Assembly (NCBI GenBank): GCA_903834765.1 | Contig: CAILKE010000023.1 | Span: 1-64,000 of the forward strand | Length of the DNA: 64,000 bases | From: an uncultured Bacteroidota bacterium | GTDB lineage: Bacteria > Bacteroidota > Bacteroidia > B-17B0 > Aurantibacillaceae | Reading direction: 5' to 3' | In this document: positions 43,898-50,708 of the stretch, piece by piece | How positions within the stretch are numbered: position 1 is the first letter of the stretch | Layout: each line of letters begins with the position of its first letter | Position numbers and translations under genes: made by a program | The notes under the pieces: generated by a model | What the model was told of the DNA's origin: nothing | The model's database searches: none | The model's input: the letters and a program-made list of their open reading frames with translations, nothing else

Positions 43898-44785
43898 TTA
43901 GCGAAATGGCTCTTTAGGTGTTACGCTAGTATTTAAGAACCTAATAAAATCTTTGCATTGAATAGTTAACTCCGTTAGTTTAAAATTTCCGAATTCAATA
44001 TCAAACTCTACACCACTTGTGTAATAAGAAACGGTAAAGTATTCGTTTTCAAAATTAGGATTCTTTGTAACGAGAGTATGATTGAAATGAAAGCTATTGA
44101 TGTAAAGGATTGATTTATCATACAAACTATCTTTCACTGATTTTGAAAGGATCACTAACTCTGTTTTACTTTTCTCAGGTCCTTTAGGTGTTGAGGAAAT
44201 AATTTGTAGGGTATCGCCTCTTGTTCCATCATCATATACATTTTTATAAAGTATCGTTCCGGTATCATGTATTTTGTAATTACGTTTGATAGATAACAAA
44301 GGCAACTGTTCTGTTTTTTGAAAAGAATTTGTTTGAGTGAATTCAAATTTAGATAAGGGAATTTGATAAGGCTTGGTCACTTGCTCATTCAGCAACGTAA
44401 AAAAACTAAGCAGTTGATTAACGTAATATTTATCTTTCGCGCATAGTGTTTTTGATTGATAGTTATAACGAATGGTGCATCGAATCTTATAATTACAATA
44501 AAGCCCTGTCTCTTGTTTAGGCTCAATTATGTTATTTTCAAAAGCTTTGATGGCATTTTCAAACAAAGCAGAACTTGTTTTTTTACTTAGCTTTAATTTT
44601 CCTGAAAAATTATGTTCACTCTGTGTGATATCAAGGTTTAATTCATCGGAGTTAGAATCTAAATGGTACTCATACATGTTGCCTCCATTTGGTTCTTGTA
44701 ACTCTAGTGTAATTGCAAAATCAGGTTTTGCCTTTTGGGAAAAGCTATTAAGATGAAATAAAATCACTAAAACGAAAACGCGCAT
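43898..44785 (-). CDS. Secreted or membrane-anchored protein of unknown function
   Basis: I start at the ATG 44783-44785 because the following residues, RVFVLVILFHLNSFSQ, form a good signal peptide; an earlier ATG would add a Cys-rich, implausible extension. The mature protein (295 residues with the signal) is beta-rich and polar, with segments such as DFAITLELQEPNGGNMYEYH and YNYQSKTLCAKDKYYVNQLL, and shows no recognised domain or T9SS tag. It is first in a run of three minus-strand genes as one moves downstream from 45903, separated by 110 bp from the next. Confidence 0.65.
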   Translation of the reverse strand: MRVFVLVILFHLNSFSQKAKPDFAITLELQEPNGGNMYEYHLDSNSDELNLDITQSEHNFSGKLKLSKKTSSALFENAIKAFENNIIEPKQETGLYCNYKIRCTIRYNYQSKTLCAKDKYYVNQLLSFFTLLNEQVTKPYQIPLSKFEFTQTNSFQKTEQLPLLSIKRNYKIHDTGTILYKNVYDDGTRGDTLQIISSTPKGPEKSKTELVILSKSVKDSLYDKSILYINSFHFNHTLVTKNPNFENEYFTVSYYTSGVEFDIEFGNFKLTELTIQCKDFIRFLNTSVTPKEPFR

Positions 44786-44895
44786 GAGAGCAGTATTACA
44801 ATCAAATTTATTTTTTTTACAACAACAACTCATGTTTACATTAACTGATAACTCGTTACGGCATCTCCTTTTATCTTTACAATTATAACCTAAAA

Positions 44896-45318
44896 TTAAT
44901 TAGCTTGTTCTATGTATTGTTTGCTTTTGTTTACAGCTGCTTTTAATATATCCATATTGTTGGCAGCTACGTTTGTTTCTTTGTTTAACCAACACATAGT
45001 ATAAGTTAAGCGGGTTGTATGCGCATCAATAGGCACGGCTAGGTTGTCTACATAACCTGTCAATGCTGGATGCTCTCTAATTTCAAACTTAACTAAATAG
45101 GGTGTGGCTGTTATTTTTTCTACAATTGTTACTGATTCTGTTGGCATGGTCAATGTCATCTTTCGCATGGTAGCAGCTTCGTTCTTTTCAAGAATTTCAA
45201 CTCCAGATACATTTGGAACAAAATGTTGAGGTTGATCAATTTTATACAGTAAATGTTGCCATACATCTTGTATAGACGCCTCAACGATTTCAGTGTGTGA
45301 TATAGTAGTTTCCATCAA
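44896..45318 (-). CDS. SRPBCC (AtaL/DUF1857-like) protein
   Basis: A 140-residue single-domain protein with the START/Bet v1-like order: an N-terminal strand (SHTEIVEASIQDVWQHLLYKI), a HFVPNVSGVEILE stretch, a set of strands (MRKMTLTMPTESVTIVEKI) and a long C-terminal helix (DILKAAVNKSKQYIEQAN). This best resembles the AtaL/DUF1857 group, which bind small hydrophobic ligands. No signal peptide, so cytoplasmic. It lies 51 bp downstream of a lipoprotein gene on the same strand. Confidence 0.7.
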   Translation of the reverse strand: MMETTISHTEIVEASIQDVWQHLLYKIDQPQHFVPNVSGVEILEKNEAATMRKMTLTMPTESVTIVEKITATPYLVKFEIREHPALTGYVDNLAVPIDAHTTRLTYTMCWLNKETNVAANNMDILKAAVNKSKQYIEQAN

Positions 45319-45369
45319 TTAAAGGTATTAATTTTAGTTGGTTTAATTAACGATTGTTGTGATTAGAAA

Positions 45370-45903
45370 TTAATACCCGCTTGGTTTATTTAAAGCACCA
45401 ACTGTATTATCTTTCGGGCTTTTTTCTATTTCCTGTTTTATTTCTTCGTCGGTTAAAAACTGAAGGTCACTCATCATGGCGCTGGCATTGCCACCACTTA
45501 CATAACGCAATCCTGCCCACACATAATCAGAAAATTGCACTAATTGAATAACGATGACAATTTCTTTTTGCTTGGTGCGTGGATTGGTGAAGTAGGCCAA
45601 TTTTGGTAAAGTCATTTTATAGGGTTCTACATTTTTTAAATCTGGTTTCAATTCTTTATCAATAAATAATAAGGAGGTACCGTTAGTTGTTTCTTCGTAG
45701 GTAGGCATTCTGCCATTTACAACTGGCACCTTGTCCCAATCTTTTAAATCTACTCTGGGCAATTTTAAATTATCGGGGCAATCCCAACCAATAAAATAAT
45801 TAGCATAATTAATAGGTGAGCTATACGTTGTTTTTGGAGCTTCACTGCAAGCTGATAACCAAAGTGCACAGGCGCATATATAAATAGAACTAGATAATTT
45901 CAT
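45370..45903 (-). CDS. Lipoprotein of unknown function
   Basis: A 177-residue protein with a lipoprotein signal (IYICACALWLSAC, Cys19). The mature part has no recognised domain: NYFIGWDCPDNLKLPRVDL, LLFIDKELKPDL and IVIVIQLVQFSDYVWAGLRYVSGG suggest a small beta sandwich. Its start codon coincides with the 3' edge of leader element copy C; the same element, twice, precedes the S9 peptidase lipoprotein gene. The two downstream genes on the strand may be part of the same transcript. Confidence 0.7.
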   Translation of the reverse strand: MKLSSSIYICACALWLSACSEAPKTTYSSPINYANYFIGWDCPDNLKLPRVDLKDWDKVPVVNGRMPTYEETTNGTSLLFIDKELKPDLKNVEPYKMTLPKLAYFTNPRTKQKEIVIVIQLVQFSDYVWAGLRYVSGGNASAMMSDLQFLTDEEIKQEIEKSPKDNTVGALNKPSGY

Positions 45904-46013
45904 ATGTTTAAATTATTGTTTTTTTTTGTCATAACTTGTCCCGAACTTGATTCGGGATGGTATAGCCCATTTAATAATTGGTGTTAGTATTTCTAAAAAC
46001 AGTGCTATTTCAT
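45898..46013 (-). repeat. Leader element copy C, flanked by ATGAAA direct repeats
   Basis: On the minus strand it runs from ATGAAATAGC (ATGAAA at 46008-46013) to the ATGAAA that starts the lipoprotein gene (45898-45903), period 110 bp. It shares AAATAGC, CACCAATTATTAAA, GGGCTATACC and ACAATAATTTAAACAT with copies A and B at 10534-10727. Differences include a 19-nt palindrome at 45939-45957, in a different place from the palindrome of copy B. Confidence 0.8.
45939..45957. repeat. Palindrome TCCCGAActtgaTTCGGGA inside leader copy C
   Basis: Seven-bp arms with a 5-nt centre. It sits between GGCTATACC and GTTATGAC, where copy A has none. It resembles the TCCCGATAGCTATCGGGA palindrome only in the TCCCGA/TCGGGA ends. 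Confidence 0.6.
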
Positions 46014-46202
46014 CCTATTATTTTATGATGAAGATATAAAATACTATGATGCTGATACAAGAGTACGTTTTTATTTAGAGTATTTTAACGAATGACGGCA
46101 ATCCATCTTGATATTTATTTAGAGCTATGCAATTAGTTTTTGATTTAATCAAAGTAGGCATAACTAAATTAAGGTTGTTTATAAAGTTTACACAATCCAT
46201 AT

Positions 46203-46623
46203 TCAGTTATAGTAAACCAATTGACCACCAATGTAAATAGTGTTGTCCTTCAATGGAAAATGCCCGCACCAATTGTGGTAATATCATTTGCCACTTGTAA
46301 TGAACACCTAAACTATTGATGGATTAGCCTTACCCTATTTGTTGTTAAGCCTATAGCCACTGATGGTTTAGCAATAAACCACTGATAAACAAGTGTTAGG
46401 CTGCTAATGGGTAAACTCATTTCTATTGATGGATGAAGCTGTTTCCATGTATAGATAAACACCATGCCACGAGTAGGTAAGCCCTTACCCATTGATGGCA
46501 ATAGGTTTAGCCATTTGTGGATGCTGCGTATTATTTGTTAAAATAGATAGATATGCAGCATGTTATCATCACCACTTATCAAATTATAATAGCCACTTAT
46601 CGGTTAGTTACTGCCAACTGCAA
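46203..46623. repeat. Array of about 19 degenerate repeats with a 22-bp period
   Basis: A ten-base box of the form CYAYTGATGG starts at 46247, 46269, 46291, 46313, 46335, 46357, 46379, 46401, 46423, 46445, 46467, 46489 and 46511, i.e. exactly every 22 bp. Weaker boxes are in phase at 46203 and 46225. After a shifted stretch, boxes continue at 46572, 46593 and 46614. The box is nearly self-complementary (CCAY..RTGG), and the 12-bp spacers often contain TAAGCC or TAAAC. The period is not a multiple of three and no frame stays open, so it is not coding. The array ends about 85 bp before the ATG of the next gene. Confidence 0.85.
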
Positions 46624-46709
46624 ACTCTTTTAGCCTTTAACTTTTTTTGGGATGTGTTAACTAACTATTTTGGCACAAGGCTTGGAAAGTGTATTGTAAA
46701 ACAGAAATC

Positions 46710-47405
46710 ATGGCACACGCAAAGTATATCCCAACCTCCGACGCTAACAAAGTAATGTGGTTAAATAACTTCACTGTTAAGCTTAATTTGTATGCGAGTA
46801 CATTAGGTATTACTAATACAGAATTAAACAGTTTACAAAACGATACGGCACTCTTTAGTTACATTATTAACTTAATGGAACTGTATTATAACACCTATTT
46901 AAATTTGGCCGGTTACAAAAACATGATGAAGTTTGCCGAAGGAAAGCAACACTTGAGCTTTATACCCAAATTACCTCCTTTGCCATCCGAACCGACTTTG
47001 GTACCCGAAGGTATTTTTGACAGGGTGAGTAAAATGGTAAAACGTATTAAAGCAAGTACTATGTACAATGACAATATAGGTGCTGACCTTGGTATTATTG
47101 CACCTACCGAAAGTGTAGATGTAACAACGATGCAACCCAACATTAAAATTACCTTAAAGGTTGGTAAACCATTTTTGAAATGGACCAAAGGCAAGGCCGA
47201 AGCTTTAGATCTTTATGTAGATAGAAATGATGGACAAAGTTTTACTTACATCGGTCGATTTTTACATGCAGAGTATTTGGATGTAACAGATTTAGCTCCC
47301 GACAAAATATACGTCGAGTGGCATTATAAAGGCATATATGTGAGGGCTGATAAACAAGTTGGGTTGTATAGTAAAGTTAGCAGCGTTGATTTAAAAAAAA
47401 TATAA
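46710..47405 (+). CDS. Hypothetical protein downstream of the 22-bp array
   Basis: I start at ATG 46710 (MAHAKYIPTSDANKVMWLNN); seven further in-frame codons upstream look non-coding. The 231-residue product has a helical N-terminal half (about residues 10-100, WLNNFTVKLNLYASTLGI, FSYIINLMELYYNTYLNL), a proline-rich linker (IPKLPPLPSEPTLVPEG), another helical stretch and a C-terminal beta domain. The last, from about residue 145, has a fibronectin-III-like rhythm (FLKWTKGKAEALDLYVDRND ... VEWHYKGIYVRADKQVGLYS). No signal peptide. I have an impression of similar uncharacterised proteins in other Bacteroidota, but cannot name a family. The 22-bp array lies directly upstream. Confidence 0.75.
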   Translation: MAHAKYIPTSDANKVMWLNNFTVKLNLYASTLGITNTELNSLQNDTALFSYIINLMELYYNTYLNLAGYKNMMKFAEGKQHLSFIPKLPPLPSEPTLVPEGIFDRVSKMVKRIKASTMYNDNIGADLGIIAPTESVDVTTMQPNIKITLKVGKPFLKWTKGKAEALDLYVDRNDGQSFTYIGRFLHAEYLDVTDLAPDKIYVEWHYKGIYVRADKQVGLYSKVSSVDLKKI

Positions 47406-47709
47406 GGCGTGTTATTTTATTAGTAATGCGAATGCTCTTCACAAAATAAGTTCAATTGCCGTATAGTATTTTTTAATAGAGTATGCCACAGCATTGCAAA
47501 TGCAGCGGAGCGGGGGAAACTAAGATTACAGCTACTTTTTGCTGGATGATTGTAAATAGGTTATATTTGTTAAAAACAACTATACGCCATTGCGTAGCGC
47601 ATATATTGCAAAATATGACAGATATGCGCTATAAAGTAGCTGTTATATAGAAGTTACCTGCAACCAGCCGACTGAAAAAATAGAAATTAAACGTTAGTAC
47701 CAAAATTAT
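47406..47709. other. Cassette-type spacer 1 with nested inverted repeats
   Basis: A 304-bp non-coding stretch. Outer arms ACAGCTACTTT (47528-47538) and AAAGTAGCTGT (47633-47643) enclose inner arms AGCGCATAT (47596-47604) and ATATGCGCT (47622-47630), all perfect. It ends with AACGTTAGTACC just before the next gene, wording repeated near 50322. The layout recalls attC recombination sites, but the canonical boxes are not exact. Confidence 0.5.
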
Positions 47710-48303
47710 ATGAATAAAGCTGAATTAAACTACGACATAAAACTGACCTATAAGGCAGAATGGTGGAGATATTATGGTGAATATAAATTTGGAGTCGACT
47801 TCATATTTAAATCATTAACTGGTGGTGAAATTACAGGACTATCATTACCGCTAGCATTTATGGTTAGACATACTCTAGAACTAGGTTACAAAATGAACTT
47901 AATTGAACTAGAAAAAGTTTCTGGCCTTAAAGCAAAGATTATATATACCGGAAAGTCAGCACATAAAATTGATGACCTACATCTTGAATTTGAATCTCAA
48001 ATGAATGCGATATTTGAAAAATATAATGCAGACAAAGAGATTATAAAACAATTTAAAGAGCTAAATTCTAAATTGGAAAAATTAAAGAAGTTAGTTCACA
48101 AGTTAGATGAATTGTCATACGCATTCAGATATCCTGTAAAAAATGATGGAGTGACTCCTAATTTCGATAATAAATCTATTGAAGATAAGACTGATGTAAT
48201 AAATTTTAAAGTAATTAAAGAATTATATGACGACAGTCTTTTCCTTATTTCTTACTCAACTGAAGTTGTAAATGATATAATTGCAATAAATAAAAATAAT
48301 TAA
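47710..48303 (+). CDS. All-helical hypothetical protein (197 aa)
   Basis: The protein is almost entirely helical and lysine/glutamate-rich, with no signal or membrane segment. The block SLPLAFMVRHTLELGYKMNLIEL, then HKIDDLHLEFESQ and SYAFRYPVKNDG, resembles uncharacterised HEPN-like proteins found near defence genes. The HEPN RNase signature R-x4-6-H is not present, however, so nuclease activity should not be assumed. It begins about 15 bp after the conserved ACGTTAGTACC end of spacer 1. Next to it lies a lipoprotein gene. Confidence 0.6.
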   Translation: MNKAELNYDIKLTYKAEWWRYYGEYKFGVDFIFKSLTGGEITGLSLPLAFMVRHTLELGYKMNLIELEKVSGLKAKIIYTGKSAHKIDDLHLEFESQMNAIFEKYNADKEIIKQFKELNSKLEKLKKLVHKLDELSYAFRYPVKNDGVTPNFDNKSIEDKTDVINFKVIKELYDDSLFLISYSTEVVNDIIAINKNN

Positions 48304-48355
48304 TCGTATTATCATGCTAAAAATAAACATCATTAAATTAAACAGTATGTCAGTA

Positions 48356-49273
48356 ATGAAAAAAATAAAATGTTTGCTTCTAATATTTACTTTAATATTA
48401 TTAGGCTGTAAAACTGAGAACGAAAAAAAAACAGATGCGCCAAAATTAGAGTCAAGTGTTATTGAGAAAATAGACTCATCAAAATACTTATTTTTAGATT
48501 ACTATTTTGGAATGAATATGGAACAATATGAAATAATAAGTAAAAACCTTGTAAAGAGTGGTAAAATAAAAAAAACAAATGACTCTAGTAATATTCACAT
48601 ATATCATATTTTATTTGGTAGTCAATTATTAGAAGCGAGTATTATCCCAGATTTTTCGCCGAATCTTGTTGGAATTGGATTACTTTGTAATAGCACCATT
48701 GACAAAAAACCGCTGACTTCAAAACAAATAGACAAGGAATTATATAATATGTTTAGTGATAAATATGGTAAACCGAATGAATTATTTGAAAGTGATTTGA
48801 TAACTTTTTTCATAAATAAAAAGATACTTAATATTTCCAATAAACCGTTTTTCGAGGATTTTTGGAGGCTGCAAACTAGAAATATTAAAATCGAAAATGA
48901 CTTTTTAGAAAAATTAAATAATACCTACTATAAGGGAGAAAAATATTTTAGATGGGATAATTCAAATAGAATAGTTAATATAAGTTTGCACTATACTTTA
49001 GTGCATACTAAAGGTAATTATGAAATTGAAAAAAATTATTGGAAAAGAGCAACCAACACAGAATTTAAAATGACAAAAGACGAATTTGATTATAATGAAA
49101 GGAAATTCATAGAAAAAGCAGAAGCTAACAATGTGGAAATTAAAATTTATTATGCAAATGCAAAAGATTTAAAAATGAAAGAATCCAAACAAAGAATCCA
49201 AGATTCAATCAACACTATAAAAACAAGAAAGAACCTTAATTCTATAATTACGAATAACAAAGCGGACATTTAA
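48356..49273 (+). CDS. Lipoprotein of unknown function (305 aa)
   Basis: I start at ATG 48356, where the lipoprotein signal KCLLLIFTLILLGC begins; a longer frame from 48314 would bury it. The mature protein is very rich in Lys, Asn and Glu. It has a central mixed region (YLFLDYYFGMNMEQYEIISK, NLVGIGLLCNSTIDKK) and a charged helical C-terminus (KESKQRIQDSINTIKTRK). I do not recognise a family. Codon use is markedly AT-rich even for this genome. It follows the helical hypothetical by 52 bp. Confidence 0.7.
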   Translation: MKKIKCLLLIFTLILLGCKTENEKKTDAPKLESSVIEKIDSSKYLFLDYYFGMNMEQYEIISKNLVKSGKIKKTNDSSNIHIYHILFGSQLLEASIIPDFSPNLVGIGLLCNSTIDKKPLTSKQIDKELYNMFSDKYGKPNELFESDLITFFINKKILNISNKPFFEDFWRLQTRNIKIENDFLEKLNNTYYKGEKYFRWDNSNRIVNISLHYTLVHTKGNYEIEKNYWKRATNTEFKMTKDEFDYNERKFIEKAEANNVEIKIYYANAKDLKMKESKQRIQDSINTIKTRKNLNSIITNNKADI

Positions 49274-49388
49274 TTAAATATAAATTAAAACGATGAATTA
49301 AAAACAAGTATTTCTCAATGAGTCTACGCAATAAAAATTGAGTAATGTTTAATAAGAAAATAAGTAATTAATTTTTAATAATGATACA

Positions 49389-49892
49389 ATGAGAATAATA
49401 ATTTTAATATTAATTTGTTTTCAAATTAGTAAAGTTTATTGTCAAAACTTCAAAAGCTCCAAATACGGCTATCAAATTGAAATACCCAAAAACTATAATT
49501 TAAAAGAAAGTATCGGGAAAAATATTGACTTCAAGGCCATAAATGCATTTGGTAGTTCAGTAATAATTGTTGTTAAAAAATTGCCTGCTGAATTAAATAG
49601 TTATTCCGCAAAAGATATGAATGAAACACCAAAAGAAGAAATGGAGAATTCACTATCTGAATATATGCCAAACCCTAAGTTCATAAAATCTGGATTAAGT
49701 AAACTAGATACAGAAGATGCGTTTTGGTATCACTACACTTCTAATCAGGGAAATGAGCCAAAAATGTATCATATAAACTATAGTACTTGTGTTAAAGGAT
49801 TTATTTATGTTCTAACCTGTTCATGTTTACAAAAAGATTTAGATAGTAATATGCCAACATTTATTAGAGTTGTACAATCATTTAAGTTTTAA
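49389..49892 (+). CDS. Small secreted protein (PsbP/DUF1795-like fold)
   Basis: A 167-residue protein with a signal peptide (IIILILICFQISKVYC, likely cleavage before QNFKSS). The domain begins YGYQIEIPKNYNLKE, continues with SSVIIVVKKLP, and ends TFIRVVQSFKF. This beginning and end are typical of PsbP/DcrB-like small domains, in which the polypeptide starts as a short lipid-side strand and finishes with a V.SFK strand. Two Cys near residues 147-149 (LTCSC) may be paired. Function unknown. Confidence 0.65.
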   Translation: MRIIILILICFQISKVYCQNFKSSKYGYQIEIPKNYNLKESIGKNIDFKAINAFGSSVIIVVKKLPAELNSYSAKDMNETPKEEMENSLSEYMPNPKFIKSGLSKLDTEDAFWYHYTSNQGNEPKMYHINYSTCVKGFIYVLTCSCLQKDLDSNMPTFIRVVQSFKF

Positions 49893-50708
49893 TAATTAAG
49901 CTTAAGTATATTCACTCCAACTTTTCATTTAGAAAATCTCATCGGGTTTCCAAGCATATTTGCAAAACCCACAAATCAGCCCTGCAATCCTAATTTTGCA
50001 AAAAAGCTTGTAAACTTTGCTTACGCTCTGGCAATTTTCCAAATTGCTAATAGGTGGCATTCGGTTTCTGTCAGACATATCATTTCGTAATTAGAAACAT
50101 GGTGTTGTATAGGTGCTTTTCTCACTAAATGCGGCTGGCATCAGGTAACAGCACCTTTGCGTCAGCGGGCGGACGTATAAGTTTTTTGCTTACAATTTTG
50201 CCTGCTACGCAGAAAGTAGTATTTTCATGTAAGCAAAAAAGAGTACAGTATTTCGGCAACTAATAAACATTTTGCGTTTAGAAAGCAGAGTGTTTCAAAA
50301 CCCGCCGAACGCAAAGCTCCAAAACGTTAGTACCAATTGCCGCAGCGACAATTCCAATGACAATTTTACGTAAGACAATAATGTTTCCATTTCATAAATT
50401 CTTACGTCGACACAAAGACAATTACTATGCAATTTTAAATTCTCATATATTCTTTTGCCCCGTGACGCGGGGCATTTTCCCTATCGCTAATCAAGCATAT
50501 TTGCACCGTAAACGGATGCAAAAAAGCTTTATTCCCACCGCACAACAATAAGGTGTGCTTACAGCACTTTGTTTGCGCCTGTGCTTGACGCAACAAAAGG
50601 CGCGCCACTGGCGTGCGGCATTTTTGTTAGAAAGTAATTTAAAATGCTACGATTTATAGCCGTTTAATTCCATTACTTTTTTAATTTTATATCTTATTCA
50701 GTTTTCTT
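49893..50708. other. 816-bp cassette-type spacer with hairpins
   Basis: No convincing gene. Perfect 13-bp arms TTTTTTGCTTACA (50182-50194) and its complement (50228-50240) form a strong hairpin. ACGTTAGTACCAATTGCCG follows about 80 bp later. A GC-rich palindrome, TGCCCCG/CGGGGCA, sits at 50456-50474. An open frame at 50357-50551 (64 codons) begins soon after ACGTTAGTACC, as real genes do here, but it runs through that palindrome and has no recognisable content. Composition is GC-richer than the genes. Confidence 0.5.

Noticed and set aside
46203-46623. The 22-bp array as a CRISPR array
   Set aside because: Repeats are degenerate and only about 10 bp long with 12-bp spacers; CRISPR repeats are near-identical and 23 bp or longer with 25-40 bp spacers. 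No cas gene is present.
46492-46755. Open frame of 87 codons overlapping the array and the start of the next gene
   Set aside because: It runs through the 22-bp repeats and overlaps the better-supported CDS at 46710 in another frame; its peptide shows no recognisable content.
47710-48303. HEPN ribonuclease
   Set aside because: The helical layout fits, but the R-x4-6-H catalytic signature is absent, so I only call it hypothetical.
50357-50551. 64-codon frame after the ACGTTAGTACC motif
   Set aside because: It contains both arms of an ACGTAAGA/TCTTACGT repeat and a GC-rich palindrome, and its codon choice is unlike the genes. Its position is suggestive, but that is not enough to call it.
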